A stretch of 64,000 nucleotides of DNA from Candidatus Skiveiella danica (GTDB lineage: Bacteria > Pseudomonadota > Gammaproteobacteria > Burkholderiales > Burkholderiaceae_C): NCBI GenBank assembly GCA_016721925.1, contig JADKHE010000004.1, positions 124,001 to 188,000 of the forward strand, in the 5' to 3' direction. Numbering within the stretch: the stretch's first letter is position 1; each line of letters opens with the position of its first letter. The position numbers and the translations under genes are program-made. Of the stretch, positions 50,639 to 60,214 are shown piece by piece. The notes below the pieces were generated by a model. It was not told the DNA's origin, made no database searches, and saw only the letters and a list, made by a program, of their open reading frames with translations.

Positions 50639-51856
50639 TCAATCCCACGAGAGCGCACCGCCCGACTGGTATTCCAGCACACGGGTTTCGAAGAAGTTGC
50701 GCTCCTTCTTCAGATCAATCATTTCACTCATCCAAGGGAACGGGTTTTCCTCATTGGCGAACAAGGCTTCCAGTCCAATCTGCGTTGCGCGCCGGTTGGC
50801 GATGTAGCGCAGGTAACCCTTGAACATCGAGGCATTCATGCCGAGCACGCCACGTGGCATCGTGTCTTCAGCGTATTGGTACTCAAGCTCCACGGCCTTC
50901 AAAAAGAGTGCCTTGATCTCGGCCTTGAATGCCGGTGTCCACAATTGCGGGTTCTCCAGCTTGAGTTGATTGATCAGGTCGATGCCAAAGTTGCAGTGCA
51001 TGGACTCATCCCGCAGGATGTATTGGTACTGCTCGGCGGCTCCCGTCATCTTGTTCTGGCGACCCAGCGCCAGGATCTGCGTGAAGCCGACGTAGAAGAA
51101 CAGGCCTTCCATCAGGCAGGCAAAGACGATCAGCGACTTGAGCAGGGTCTGGTCGTTCTCCAGTGTGCCGGTCTTGAAGTTGGGGTCCATGATCGCCTCG
51201 ATGAAAGGGATCAGAAATTCATCCTTGTTGCGGATCGAGGGGACTTCGTTGTACGCGTTGAAGATCTCGCCCTCATCGAGGCCAAGCGACTCCACGATGT
51301 ACTGGTAGGCGTGGGTGTGGATCGCTTCCTCGAATGCCTGGCGCAGCAGAAACTGGCGGCACTCCGGTGCCGTGATGTGGCGGTAGGTGCCCAGCACGAT
51401 GTTGTTGGCGGCCAGCGAATCGGCAGTGACGAAGAAGCCGAGATTGCGCTTGATGATGCGACGCTCATCTTCGGTCAGACCGTTCGGGTCCTTCCAGAGC
51501 GCGATGTCGCGGTTCATGTTCACTTCCTGCGGCATCCAGTGGTTGGCACAGGTTGCGAGGTATTTCTCCCACGCCCATTTGTATTTGAAAGGGACCAGCT
51601 GGTTGACATCGGTCTGACCATTGATGATCCGCTTGTCTGCCGCATTGATGCGACGGGACGTGGAGGCCGGCTTGGACGATGGCTGGATGACGGCCGAACG
51701 AACAGCCGCACCATCATCAAGAAACCGTGTGGCGCTGGGTGTTGTTGAAACCGAAGGGGGAAGTTCTGGCTGGCGGCCATCAAAATGACCGCTTGTGAGG
51801 TGGGGCTGCAAGGCGGGTTGCAACGACGGTGTGACTTCTTCGTCCCAGGACAGCAT
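50639..51856 (-). CDS. nrdB: ribonucleotide reductase beta subunit (class I)
   Basis: The 405-residue protein has an N-terminal extension of about 80 residues, then the di-iron ligands in QEVNMNRDIALWKD, RQAFEEAIHTHAYQYIVES and ILRDESMHCNFGIDL. It provides the radical for NrdA. The C-terminal tail (EYQSGGALSWD) should dock in the alpha subunit; note that LSWD also occurs at the N-terminus (MLSWDEE). It lies 95 bp after nrdA on the same strand. It is a class I form as in other Burkholderiales, not NrdF. Confidence 0.96.
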   Translation of the reverse strand: MLSWDEEVTPSLQPALQPHLTSGHFDGRQPELPPSVSTTPSATRFLDDGAAVRSAVIQPSSKPASTSRRINAADKRIINGQTDVNQLVPFKYKWAWEKYLATCANHWMPQEVNMNRDIALWKDPNGLTEDERRIIKRNLGFFVTADSLAANNIVLGTYRHITAPECRQFLLRQAFEEAIHTHAYQYIVESLGLDEGEIFNAYNEVPSIRNKDEFLIPFIEAIMDPNFKTGTLENDQTLLKSLIVFACLMEGLFFYVGFTQILALGRQNKMTGAAEQYQYILRDESMHCNFGIDLINQLKLENPQLWTPAFKAEIKALFLKAVELEYQYAEDTMPRGVLGMNASMFKGYLRYIANRRATQIGLEALFANEENPFPWMSEMIDLKKERNFFETRVLEYQSGGALSWD

Positions 51857-51951
51857 AGAGGTTTCCAGTTTTCAAATTATCGAAGCAACGATGTGAAACA
51901 CCAAGGAATCAATCACATCGTTGTTGGCAATGTTGCGTTGTAACGTCGGGT

Positions 51952-54867
51952 TCACTGACAGGCTTCGCAGCCCGGATCGTCGATCGCACAGAACTTGATG
52001 TCGGTAGCAGGTGCTGACGCCATCTGCGCTTGCGCGCTGGCGGCTGCGGCATCGAGTGCGCTCATGGAGGACTGCGCATCACTTTGCGTGGAGACCGCGT
52101 TCAATCGACCCGCCTTGACCGTGGATTTTTCGGCGTGAGTGGCGCCCATCGTGCGCAGGTAGTACGTGGTCTTCAGACCGCTGATCCAGGCAAGCTTGTA
52201 GGTGTCATCCAGCTTCTTTCCGGATGCGCCGGCCATGTAGATGTTCAGCGATTGCGCCTGATCGATCCACTTCTGGCGACGGGCTGCCGCCTGCACCAAC
52301 CATTGGGGCTCCACCTCAAAGGCGGTGGCATACAAAGCCTTCATCTCCTGCGGGACGCGGTCGATCGGGCGCAGCGAGCCATCGAAATGCTTGAGGTCCA
52401 TGACCATCACGTCATCCCACAGGCCCAGGCGTTTGAGGTCGCGCACCAGGTAGCTGTTGATGATGGTGAACTCACCGGACAGATTCGACTTGACCGACAG
52501 GTTGCCGAAGCAAGGCTCGATGGAGGCGTCGACCCCGATGATGTTGGAGATGGTCGCGGTCGGCGCAATGGCTACGCAGTTCGAATTGCGCATGCCATCG
52601 GTGGCGATCTTGCGGCGCAGTGCGTCCCAGTCCATGGTGGCGGAGCGGTCCACTTCGACATAGCCGCCACGTTCGCGCGCGAGCAGATCCAGTGTGTCGA
52701 GCGGCAAGATGCCCTGATCCCACAGCGATCCTTTGTAGCTCGCGTATTTGCCCCGCTCCCGCGCCAGCTCAGTCGACGCCCAGTAGGCGTAGTAGCAAAT
52801 CGCTTCCATGGACTGGTCTGCAAAGCTCACGGCCTCGGGTGAAGCGTAGGGGACATGCAACTCATAAAGGCTGTCCTGAAAGCCCATCACGCCCAGGCCC
52901 ACCGGGCGATGGCGCAAGTTGGAGTCGCGGGCCTTCTTGACAGCGTAGTAGTTGATGTCGATCACGTTGTCGAGCATGCGCATGGCCGTTGTGATCGTCG
53001 CCTTCAGCTTCGCGTGGTCGATCTGCCCGTCCTTGATGTGGCGCAGCAGGTTGATCGAACCCAGGTTGCAGACAGCTGTTTCGGAATCGCTGGTGTTGAG
53101 CGTGATTTCCGTGCACAGGTTCGAGGAGTGAACGACACCCGCATGCTGCTGCGGCGACCGGATGTTGCAGGCGTCCTTGAACGTGATCCAGGGGTGCCCG
53201 GTCTCGAACAGCATGGACAGCATCTTGCGCCACAGGTCGGTGGCCGGCAGCTTGCGCGAAGGCCGGATCTCGCCGCGCTCCGCCTTTTGCTCGTAGGCCA
53301 CATAGGCTTTCTCGAACGCGGTCCCGAACTTGTCATGCAGATCCGGGCAGTCGGACGGCGAGAACAGCGTCCAGTCGCCTTTTTCCATGACGCGGCGCAT
53401 GAACAGGTCGGGAATCCAGTTGGCCGTGTTCATGTCGTGCGTGCGGCGACGGTCGTCGCCGGTGTTCTTGCGCAGCTCCAAGAATTCCTCGATATCGAGA
53501 TGCCAGGTCTCCAGGTAGGTGCAGACGGCGCCCTTTCGTTTGCCGCCTTGGTTCACCGCCACGGCCGTGTCATTCACCACCTTGAGGAACGGAACCACGC
53601 CCTGCGATTCGCCGTTCGTGCCCTTGATATGCGAGCCGAGCGCACGAACTCTCGTCCAGTCGTTACCGAGCCCGCCGGCGAATTTCGACAGCAGGGCGTT
53701 TTCCTTGATCGATTCGTAGATGCCGTCCAGGTTGTCCGGCACCGTCGTCAGGTAGCACGATGACAGCTGGGAGCGCAGCGTGCCGCTGTTGAACAGCGTC
53801 GGTGTGCTGGACATGAAATCGAAAGAGGACAACACCTCGTAGAACTCGATGGCGCGCGCTTCACGGTCGATTTCGTTGAGTGCCAGGCCCATGGCCACAC
53901 GCATGAAGAAGGCCTGGGGGAGTTCGATCCGCGTCTTGCGCACGTGCAGGAAGTAGCGGTCATAGAGCGTCTGCAGGCCGAGGTAGTCGAACTGCAGGTC
54001 GCGCTCGGCCTTGAGTGCGGCGCCCAGCCTCGGCAGGTCGAACTGCAGCAGCCGTTCATCCAGCAACTCATGCTCCACACCCTTGCGGATGAAGTCAGGG
54101 AAAAAGTCGGCGTACCGCGCGGCCAGTCCACCCTGGATCACATCGGCGCCGAGCACTTCCTTGGCAATCGTGTGCAGGAGCAGCCGCGCCGTGGCGTAGG
54201 TGTAGTCGGGGTCTTTTTCAATCAGCGTGCGTGCAGCCAGGATGGATGCCTTGTAGACCTCATCCATGGGCACACCGTCGTACAGGTTGCGCATGGTTTC
54301 TGCCACGATGGGCTCCGGCTTGACGTCGGCGCCGAGTCCGCTACAGGCCGATTCGATCAGGTGCTGGAGCTGGGTGGTGTCCAGGGCCACGCGCTGTCCA
54401 CCGTCGGTCACATGCAGGACGGGGGTCGGGGCGCGGGCGGCTTCGGTCTGCGCCTGGCGCGCACGCTCCTGCGTGCGTCGCTCGCGGTAGAGCACATAAG
54501 CGCGAGCGATTTCGTGGTGGCCACCGCGCATCAGTCCGAGCTCGACCTGGTCCTGGACGTCCTCGATATGAAACGTGCCGCCGCCCGGCCGCGAGCGCAT
54601 CAATGCCCGTACGACGGCCTGAGTGAGACTGTCGACCACCTCGCGCACGCTGGCCGAAGCCGCTCCCTGGGTTCCATGAACCGCAAGAAACGCCTTCATC
54701 ATCGCGATGGCAATCTTGTCCGGAGCAAACGGCACCACCGCGCCATTGCGCCGGATGATCTGGTAATGCGTCAAAGGCGTGACCGACGGCTGGCCGGCAA
54801 CCTCGGCAAGGGTGTTACCGGAGAAGCTCCCGGCGGGAGCAGAAGTCGGGTTCAAGGCGATTTGCAT
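51952..54867 (-). CDS. nrdA: ribonucleotide reductase alpha subunit (class I)
   Basis: This 971-residue protein begins with an ATP-cone (YQIIRRNGAVVPFAPDKIAIAM, residues about 34-55), the site for overall dATP control. The 10-stranded barrel follows, with LSSCYLTTVPDNLDGIY, SNLCTEITLNTS and the finger-loop Cys. It ends in a Cys pair (DDPGCEACQ) for thioredoxin reduction. The ATG at 54867 has GAGGAAGCC upstream; a longer open frame has no support. Paired NrdR boxes cover its promoter. Confidence 0.97.
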   Translation of the reverse strand: MQIALNPTSAPAGSFSGNTLAEVAGQPSVTPLTHYQIIRRNGAVVPFAPDKIAIAMMKAFLAVHGTQGAASASVREVVDSLTQAVVRALMRSRPGGGTFHIEDVQDQVELGLMRGGHHEIARAYVLYRERRTQERARQAQTEAARAPTPVLHVTDGGQRVALDTTQLQHLIESACSGLGADVKPEPIVAETMRNLYDGVPMDEVYKASILAARTLIEKDPDYTYATARLLLHTIAKEVLGADVIQGGLAARYADFFPDFIRKGVEHELLDERLLQFDLPRLGAALKAERDLQFDYLGLQTLYDRYFLHVRKTRIELPQAFFMRVAMGLALNEIDREARAIEFYEVLSSFDFMSSTPTLFNSGTLRSQLSSCYLTTVPDNLDGIYESIKENALLSKFAGGLGNDWTRVRALGSHIKGTNGESQGVVPFLKVVNDTAVAVNQGGKRKGAVCTYLETWHLDIEEFLELRKNTGDDRRRTHDMNTANWIPDLFMRRVMEKGDWTLFSPSDCPDLHDKFGTAFEKAYVAYEQKAERGEIRPSRKLPATDLWRKMLSMLFETGHPWITFKDACNIRSPQQHAGVVHSSNLCTEITLNTSDSETAVCNLGSINLLRHIKDGQIDHAKLKATITTAMRMLDNVIDINYYAVKKARDSNLRHRPVGLGVMGFQDSLYELHVPYASPEAVSFADQSMEAICYYAYWASTELARERGKYASYKGSLWDQGILPLDTLDLLARERGGYVEVDRSATMDWDALRRKIATDGMRNSNCVAIAPTATISNIIGVDASIEPCFGNLSVKSNLSGEFTIINSYLVRDLKRLGLWDDVMVMDLKHFDGSLRPIDRVPQEMKALYATAFEVEPQWLVQAAARRQKWIDQAQSLNIYMAGASGKKLDDTYKLAWISGLKTTYYLRTMGATHAEKSTVKAGRLNAVSTQSDAQSSMSALDAAAASAQAQMASAPATDIKFCAIDDPGCEACQ

Positions 54868-54956
54868 GGCTTCCTCTTTGTTCTGGAAATATCTTGTTAG
54901 TCGTGCGGCGAGCCTGGTGACCGGGTTTGGCATTGGCTCGGTCAGTGGCGATGCAA

Positions 54957-55004
54957 GCACTATATATGGTGTCTGAGCGTGTGACAAGACACTACCGGTA
55001 GTGT
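54957..55004 (-). promoter_or_regulatory. nrdA promoter with two NrdR boxes
   Basis: Box 1 GCACTATATATGGTGT (54957-54972) and box 2 ACACTACCGGTAGTGT (54989-55004, perfect palindrome) have centres 32 bp apart, about three helical turns, as known for NrdR. Read on the minus strand, TTGTCA (54982-54987), a 17-bp spacer and TATAGT (54959-54964) form a good sigma-70 promoter. Box 1 overlaps the -10; box 2 lies just upstream of the -35. Repression by NrdR at high dATP is expected. Confidence 0.88.
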
Positions 55005-55260
55005 ATCGCGTGTTTTCTGCCCTGTGCGTGTGCAGCACCCTGAGCTGACCCGTGAGCGCACTGGTTTGCTGCCTGAACGAGGCCTTTGTCCGGTTCCCTT
55101 CCAGGCCAGTCTGCTGGCGGACCGGCGCAGCTGACACGAGCATTGGCGCGCCTTTTGCGGGATTTTTCACGGCAAAGCCGCGTCCCGTCTTGATGTCGAT
55201 CGAAGAAGCTTTGTCGTTCTCGCCGTGCCGAGGGTCGTCCCGCCGGGCGCGCGCGATCGG
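55005..55260. other. non-coding remainder of the nrdA-ampD spacer
   Basis: About 256 bp between the NrdR boxes and the ampD stop. I see no convincing gene, terminator or repeat in it. Confidence 0.5.
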
Positions 55261-55866
55261 TCAGGGCTTGGAGAGGCCGTCGGCAATCGAGGGAAAACAC
55301 TGAGGTGGCCAACCCAGGCTGCTGCACAACTGGGTCCAATCAAACCCGGCCCCGGGGTCGTGCTTGCGCGCCGGCGCAACATGCTCATGCCCGGCGATGT
55401 GTGCGATGGGGTAGTTCTGGGCGACCGCCGCACACAGCCCGGCCAATGTCTCGTATTGGGCGGGCTCGAAACAATCGCCTTCCAGGCCTTCCAGTTCGAT
55501 GCCGACCGAATAGTCGTTGCAGTTTTCGCGGCCCAGGTGCAGCGACTTGCCCGCGTGCCAGGCCCGATCGTCGCAACTGACGAACTGCCAGAGATCACCG
55601 GTGCGCCGGATGTAGAAGTGCGCCGACACCTCCAGCCCCCTCAGCTGTTCAAACCATGGGTGCGCGCCAAAGTCCAACTGATTGGTGAACAGGCGTTGCA
55701 CTTGATCGCCGCCGTAGACGCCGGGTGGCAGGCTGATGGAGTGAAGGACCAGCAGGTCGACACTCACGCCTTCGGGTCGCGGACCGAAGTTCGGCGAAGG
55801 AAGATGGCGGGCAAAGCGATACCAGCCTTGCCGCCAGAGACCAGGATACGACTCAGGACGGCTCAT
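55261..55866 (-). CDS. ampD: 1,6-anhydro-N-acetylmuramyl-L-alanine amidase
   Basis: This 201-residue cytoplasmic amidase_2 enzyme has VLHSISLPPG (zinc His near residue 42), FYIRRTGDLWQFV, NCNDYSVGIELEG and HEHVAPARKHDPG with the other zinc ligands. It cleaves anhydro-muropeptides during wall recycling, and in other bacteria its loss can induce ampC. Its start overlaps the 3' end of pilR by 14 bp, so it is translated from the same message. Confidence 0.96.
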   Translation of the reverse strand: MSRPESYPGLWRQGWYRFARHLPSPNFGPRPEGVSVDLLVLHSISLPPGVYGGDQVQRLFTNQLDFGAHPWFEQLRGLEVSAHFYIRRTGDLWQFVSCDDRAWHAGKSLHLGRENCNDYSVGIELEGLEGDCFEPAQYETLAGLCAAVAQNYPIAHIAGHEHVAPARKHDPGAGFDWTQLCSSLGWPPQCFPSIADGLSKP

Positions 55867-57340
55867 CGGGATCGATTCCAGGGGAGGGAGCCGCGATAGC
55901 CAGCCGGGCCATGCGATAGCGCATCTGGCGCAGGTTCAGGCCGAGTCGCGCCGCTGCGGCCGTCCGGTTGAAACCTGTTTCATTCAGGACCCGTGTGATG
56001 ACGGTCCGCTCCTGCTCGTCCAGCCAGGTTTGCAAGTCGGCGGGCACCGCACATCCACTGGGCGATGGCTGGTCATCGCCTTTGGCTGAAGGCTCATCCG
56101 CGCAGGGTGGCATGTCGATTTCATCGAAGTTCAGCTCCCCGTCCGCACTGAGCGCAAGCGCGCGGTGAAGCAGGTTCTCGAGTTCGCGGACGTTGCCCGG
56201 CAGCGGGTGCCTTTCGATCGCGCGCAGCGCACGCTCGGATATCGTGGGTGCCGGCTCGCCGGATTCCTGGGCAATCCGAGCCAGCAGGGCCTCGCAAAGG
56301 GCCGGCAGATCCGCGCGTCTCTCCCGCAGGGGGGGCACCACGATCTCAATGACGTTGAGGCGGTAATAAAGATCCTGGCGAAATGTGCCGGCCTGCACTT
56401 CCGCTGCCAGGTCTTTGTGCGTCGCGCTCACGATCCGGACGTCGACCACATCTTCCTGCGTCGAACCCAGTGAACGGATGCGTCGTTCCTGGATCGAACG
56501 CAGCAGCTTGGACTGCATGGCCAGCGGCAAATCCCCGATCTCGTCAAGAAACAGCGTGCCGCCCTCGGCGGCGTGGAAATAGCCCAGGCGATCGTGGGTG
56601 GCCCCGGTATAGGACCCTTTGCGCGCACCAAAAAACTCGGCTTCAAGCAAGTTCTCTGGAATAGCCCCGCAGTTCACAGCAACAAAAGGGCCGTCCGCAC
56701 GATGGCTGCAGGCATGGATGGCCAGCGCGATCAGTTCCTTGCCGGTTCCGGATTCGCCTCGCACCAGGACAGGAGCCATGCTGCGCGCAACCCTGACGAC
56801 ACGCCTCTTGACGGCGCTCAGCGCCTCCGATGTGCCCACCAGGCGCTCCAGTGCCGCAGTGCCAGAGTGGCCTTGTGATCCTGTTTCACCCGGGACCCAG
56901 TGACCTGCCCGAGGCGCAACCATGTCAGCTCGCGCAGCGGCGACGCGGTCCGAGGTGCGGTCACGGATAGCGGAGGCCACGACAGTGCGGAACTGTTTGA
57001 GATCGACAGGCTTGGTGAGGTAGTCAAAAGCGCCATTCTTGAGCGCCTCCACGGCATTCTCAGCCGAGCCGTAGGCCGTGATGACCATGCAGCGCTCCGG
57101 TCGGCGCTGCGCCTGGATCTCTTTCAGAAGGTCAAGCCCAGTCCCATCGGGCAGGCGCATGTCGGTGATCACGGCCGCAAAGGGGTTGCGGTCAAGCAAA
57201 ATCCGGGCTTCTGCCACCGTTGCGGCAGTCTCGACCCGATAGCCTTCGCGCAGCAGCGTAAGCTCATACAGCGTTCGAAGATCAGGCTCATCGTCTATGA
57301 CGAGGACCAGGGGAGCAAGTGTCGTGGGCGTTGCAGTCAT
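55853..57340 (-). CDS. pilR: sigma-54-dependent response regulator, PilR-like
   Basis: The 495-residue protein has a receiver domain (Asp60 in VITDMRLPDG), an AAA+ domain (Walker A GESGTGK 195-201, Walker B FLDEIGD 264-270) and a Fis-type HTH near the end (TGFNRTAAAARLGLNLRQ). The sigma-54 contact loop is GSYTGA (242-247), a variant of GAFTGA. PilR activates pilin transcription in Pseudomonas. The start at 57340 overlaps the pilS stop by four bases; an extended frame lacks support. No pilin gene is in the window. Confidence 0.9.
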   Translation of the reverse strand: MTATPTTLAPLVLVIDDEPDLRTLYELTLLREGYRVETAATVAEARILLDRNPFAAVITDMRLPDGTGLDLLKEIQAQRRPERCMVITAYGSAENAVEALKNGAFDYLTKPVDLKQFRTVVASAIRDRTSDRVAAARADMVAPRAGHWVPGETGSQGHSGTAALERLVGTSEALSAVKRRVVRVARSMAPVLVRGESGTGKELIALAIHACSHRADGPFVAVNCGAIPENLLEAEFFGARKGSYTGATHDRLGYFHAAEGGTLFLDEIGDLPLAMQSKLLRSIQERRIRSLGSTQEDVVDVRIVSATHKDLAAEVQAGTFRQDLYYRLNVIEIVVPPLRERRADLPALCEALLARIAQESGEPAPTISERALRAIERHPLPGNVRELENLLHRALALSADGELNFDEIDMPPCADEPSAKGDDQPSPSGCAVPADLQTWLDEQERTVITRVLNETGFNRTAAAARLGLNLRQMRYRMARLAIAAPSPGIDPDEPS

Positions 57341-59082
57341 GTTGGTGCGCTCGGCCGTGCGCCTGTTGGCGCTGCATGTTCGTGAACGTCGGCAGGCTCG
57401 AATCGTACGCAAAACTCATTGCCCCAGGTCGGCTGACCGAAGGGTTTTCTTGCGGTGCGGTCGTAGGTGATGTGCGCCTGGTGGCGCTCGCACAGCTCTC
57501 GGCAGATGTAAAGGCCCAGTCCGCTGGAGCGGCTTTGCGACGAAAAGAAAGGCTCGAACAGATGACGCCGCACCGCCTGCTCGAGTGGCGGACCGTCACT
57601 CCAGACCCTCAGTTCCGGATGGCCGACGCCGCCTACCACAGTCGAAAGCTCAATCGGCTCTGCGTGTGCCGCATAGCGCCTGGCGTTGTCGAGCAGATTG
57701 ATCAGCACACGGCGCAAGTGGTCGGCATCGAAGCGAGCCCGGATCGGGCCACCGGTCAGACGCAGGTCCAGCCGCATGGCCTGCGGGTTCTGATGGATCC
57801 AATCGGCGGATATCACCTGTATCGCCTCATCGAGCGTAACCGCCGTGCCACCGTTTCCCGTGTTCAGATGCTCGACCCGGGCAACGTCGAGAATCTCGTC
57901 AACAATCCGTGCCAGGCGCTCGGTGTTGTGCCGGATCATGCGGGTCAGTTGGTGGCGGGCGGGGCTGTCCAGGTCTTCTTCAAGCAGTGCATTGGCCTGC
58001 GCAACCGCCGCCAGCGGATTGCGAATCTCATGGGCCACGGCGGCCGACATTCGACCCATCGCCGCGAGCTTTTCTTCCCTGACCCGGGCTTCCACATCCC
58101 TGCGGTCCTGCAGAAACATGACGCAGAGATTGCCGGTTCCCTCGGTCCCGGCTGCGGCAAGCTGCGTGCGCACCTTGAGGTAGACACTGGGCAGACCCGC
58201 GAAATCGAGATCGACGTCGGTGGTCGGCATGCTGCCCTGCGCAAAGGTCATGTCAGCCAGCTGGGCCAGGGGCTTCCACGCTCCTTCGTCGGTCAGCTTC
58301 GTCGGCGTACGGCGGGCAGGCAGGTCACCGTCCACCAGATGGCGCGCAGCCGGGTTGGCGGCGCGGACCCGCCCCTGGCTGTCAACCACCAATACCCCGT
58401 CGTTCAGGTTTTCAATGACCAGTTGGTTCACGCGTGTCTGTATCCGTGCTTCGGCCGCGTGTCGCTGTGCCAGGGCTTCCTCGCGGGTCAGGCGCACGGC
58501 CAGCTGGTGTGCCAGCAAAGCGACGATGAACAGGCCCGAGCCCGTCAGCGCGGCCTGCAGGAATCGGGGCGTGGTGTCGGCGGGCATGGCCACCGACATC
58601 CACCACGCGTCGGTCAGCAGAAGCAGGGTGACGGTGGCGGCCGTGCCCATCGCCAGCGGTAGCGTGCCCAGGACGGCCGCCAGCAGGATCGGAAGCGCAA
58701 ACAAGGGGGTGTAATTGATGTTGCCGCCTTGCAGGAACTGCAGTGCGGAAAAGGCGACGACATCCACGGCGATGGTCGCGAGCCATTGGGGATTGAACGC
58801 CTGGCCCGGCGACCTCGCGCTACCCAGCAAGCGAACGGCGAGCGCGGCCACCAGATACAGGAAGCAAAGGTCCAGCACCAGAACGGAGGCACCCAGGCCC
58901 AGGAGGTAGGCAGAGCCCTGCATCAGCAGCAGCACCAGCGCAGTCATCACCCGCGCGGTCATGAAGCCATGCCACAGCCGGTTTGCTGCATCCGGGTGGG
59001 TTTTCGCGGAGAGATCCGGCATGGGCAGGTTCTCGGACCCGAACCAGGACGAGGCGGGATCAGCCGGATCGGGCCGTCTCAT
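57337..59082 (-). CDS. pilS: sensor histidine kinase, PilS-like
   Basis: The 581-residue protein has about six N-terminal membrane helices (residues 43-195), a PAS domain (about 215-330) and a HisKA/HATPase core with phospho-acceptor His351 (AAVAHEIRNPLAA), NLLDNARR and SSGLGLYICREL. In Pseudomonas PilS senses pilin in the membrane and signals to PilR. The ATG directly follows the stop of the upstream PP0621-type gene (TGA ATG). Confidence 0.9.
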   Translation of the reverse strand: MRRPDPADPASSWFGSENLPMPDLSAKTHPDAANRLWHGFMTARVMTALVLLLMQGSAYLLGLGASVLVLDLCFLYLVAALAVRLLGSARSPGQAFNPQWLATIAVDVVAFSALQFLQGGNINYTPLFALPILLAAVLGTLPLAMGTAATVTLLLLTDAWWMSVAMPADTTPRFLQAALTGSGLFIVALLAHQLAVRLTREEALAQRHAAEARIQTRVNQLVIENLNDGVLVVDSQGRVRAANPAARHLVDGDLPARRTPTKLTDEGAWKPLAQLADMTFAQGSMPTTDVDLDFAGLPSVYLKVRTQLAAAGTEGTGNLCVMFLQDRRDVEARVREEKLAAMGRMSAAVAHEIRNPLAAVAQANALLEEDLDSPARHQLTRMIRHNTERLARIVDEILDVARVEHLNTGNGGTAVTLDEAIQVISADWIHQNPQAMRLDLRLTGGPIRARFDADHLRRVLINLLDNARRYAAHAEPIELSTVVGGVGHPELRVWSDGPPLEQAVRRHLFEPFFSSQSRSSGLGLYICRELCERHQAHITYDRTARKPFGQPTWGNEFCVRFEPADVHEHAAPTGARPSAPT

Positions 59083-59322
59083 TCATCCCTCGGCCTGCCG
59101 GCGGTGCGCTGCGCTGCAATACGAGCCCTGACGTCCGGCGACCGCTTCGGAGGGGGGCACATGGACACCGCAGACCGCGCAAGCCACCATCGATGCGGCC
59201 TCGCGACCGCTGGCTGGCGGTTCGGGCGGTGGGTTGGCCCGACCTCCAAGGCTTTTCTGTCGGCCGCTGCGCCAGAGCCAGACCCCCGCAAGGATCGCCA
59301 ACAGGATGATCAAGGCCTTCAC
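59083..59322 (-). CDS. PP0621-family small membrane zinc-ribbon protein
   Basis: This 79-residue protein starts at a GTG (59322) that overlaps the upstream gene's TGA (GTGA). Residues 2-16 form a membrane helix (KALIILLAILAGVWLW). The C-terminal part has CAVCGVHVPPSEAV...YCSAAHRRQ, a C-x2-C...C-x3-H set likely to bind zinc. It matches the PP0621 family, of unknown function, which regularly stands next to pilS in betaproteobacteria. Confidence 0.8.
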   Translation of the reverse strand: MKALIILLAILAGVWLWRSGRQKSLGGRANPPPEPPASGREAASMVACAVCGVHVPPSEAVAGRQGSYCSAAHRRQAEG

Positions 59323-60125
59323 GAACTGCGTCCCAGAATCACTTCCAGGACGAACCGTGAGCCGGCGTAGGCCAGCAGCAACAGGACCGCGCCGGCGTAG
59401 ACAAAACGAACCGCGCGCCGACCGCGCCAGCCGAAGCGGGCACGACCGATCAACAGCGTGCCAAAGGTCATCCATGACAGCACTGAAAAGACTGCCTTGT
59501 GATCCCATTTCCAGCGCGCACCCGCCGCCCCATAAAGGTGTTCGCCAAAAAACCAGCCCGCGAGCAGCGTGGCGCTCAGCAGCACAAAGCCGGCGGTCAC
59601 GAAGCGAAAGGTGAAACGCTCCAGCGTGAGCAAGGGCACGCCGCTCTGGGGGGCGGCGGCCAGACGGATCTGCTTCTCGGCTCTGGTCATGAGCCCTGCG
59701 TGGACCACCGCCGCAGCAAAAAGGCCATAGGACGCGATGCCCAGCGCCCAATGAAGCGGAAGCCAGGGTGATGCCACGGGATTCAGCGGCGCGCCTGGAA
59801 AGACTTGCGCCAACAGCACCGCAGCCGCGCCCAATCCGGACAGGGCCCAACGCGCTTTCAACTGGGGGATGACATGGCTTTCGACGGCATACACCGTCAG
59901 CACCAGCCAGGCGGTGATGGACAAAGCGGGAGCAAAGCCAAAGCGCGCCGGCGTTCCAGCCAGCCCCAGACCCAGCGTCCCGGCGTGCATCGACCACGCG
60001 GCCAGCAGGATCAGTCGGACCGCGTGGTGGCTGAGTCGCGGCGCCGCCACCGCCGTCAGTCCATAGGCCAGGGCGGCACCCAGGGCAAGCAGCAGTCCGA
60101 CGGAAGATGCACTGGCTAAAATCAT
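59319..60125 (-). CDS. CcsA/YpjD-type cytochrome c assembly family protein
   Basis: The 268-residue inner-membrane protein has about eight hydrophobic helices. The haem-handling-type segment GARWKWDHKAVFSVLSWMTFGTLL (around 205-230) and PLHWALGIASYGLF place it in the CcsA/YpjD (HemX-like) family. Whether it takes part in cytochrome c assembly is unproven. The ATG at 60125 is preferred over a GTG two codons earlier. It diverges from ffh across 89 bp. Confidence 0.85.
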   Translation of the reverse strand: MILASASSVGLLLALGAALAYGLTAVAAPRLSHHAVRLILLAAWSMHAGTLGLGLAGTPARFGFAPALSITAWLVLTVYAVESHVIPQLKARWALSGLGAAAVLLAQVFPGAPLNPVASPWLPLHWALGIASYGLFAAAVVHAGLMTRAEKQIRLAAAPQSGVPLLTLERFTFRFVTAGFVLLSATLLAGWFFGEHLYGAAGARWKWDHKAVFSVLSWMTFGTLLIGRARFGWRGRRAVRFVYAGAVLLLLAYAGSRFVLEVILGRSS

Positions 60126-60214
60126 GGGCACAGTTTAGCGTTTTGCACACCGCGGCCGCGCGGTGGTTCTCCGGTCCGCCAACAGGCGGGCCCAACCCGA
60201 CGGGATACTCCTCC

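Noticed and set aside
55052..55303. An 83-codon plus-strand frame in the nrdA-ampD spacer
   Set aside because: No start signal or recognisable domain, and it runs into ampD antisense.
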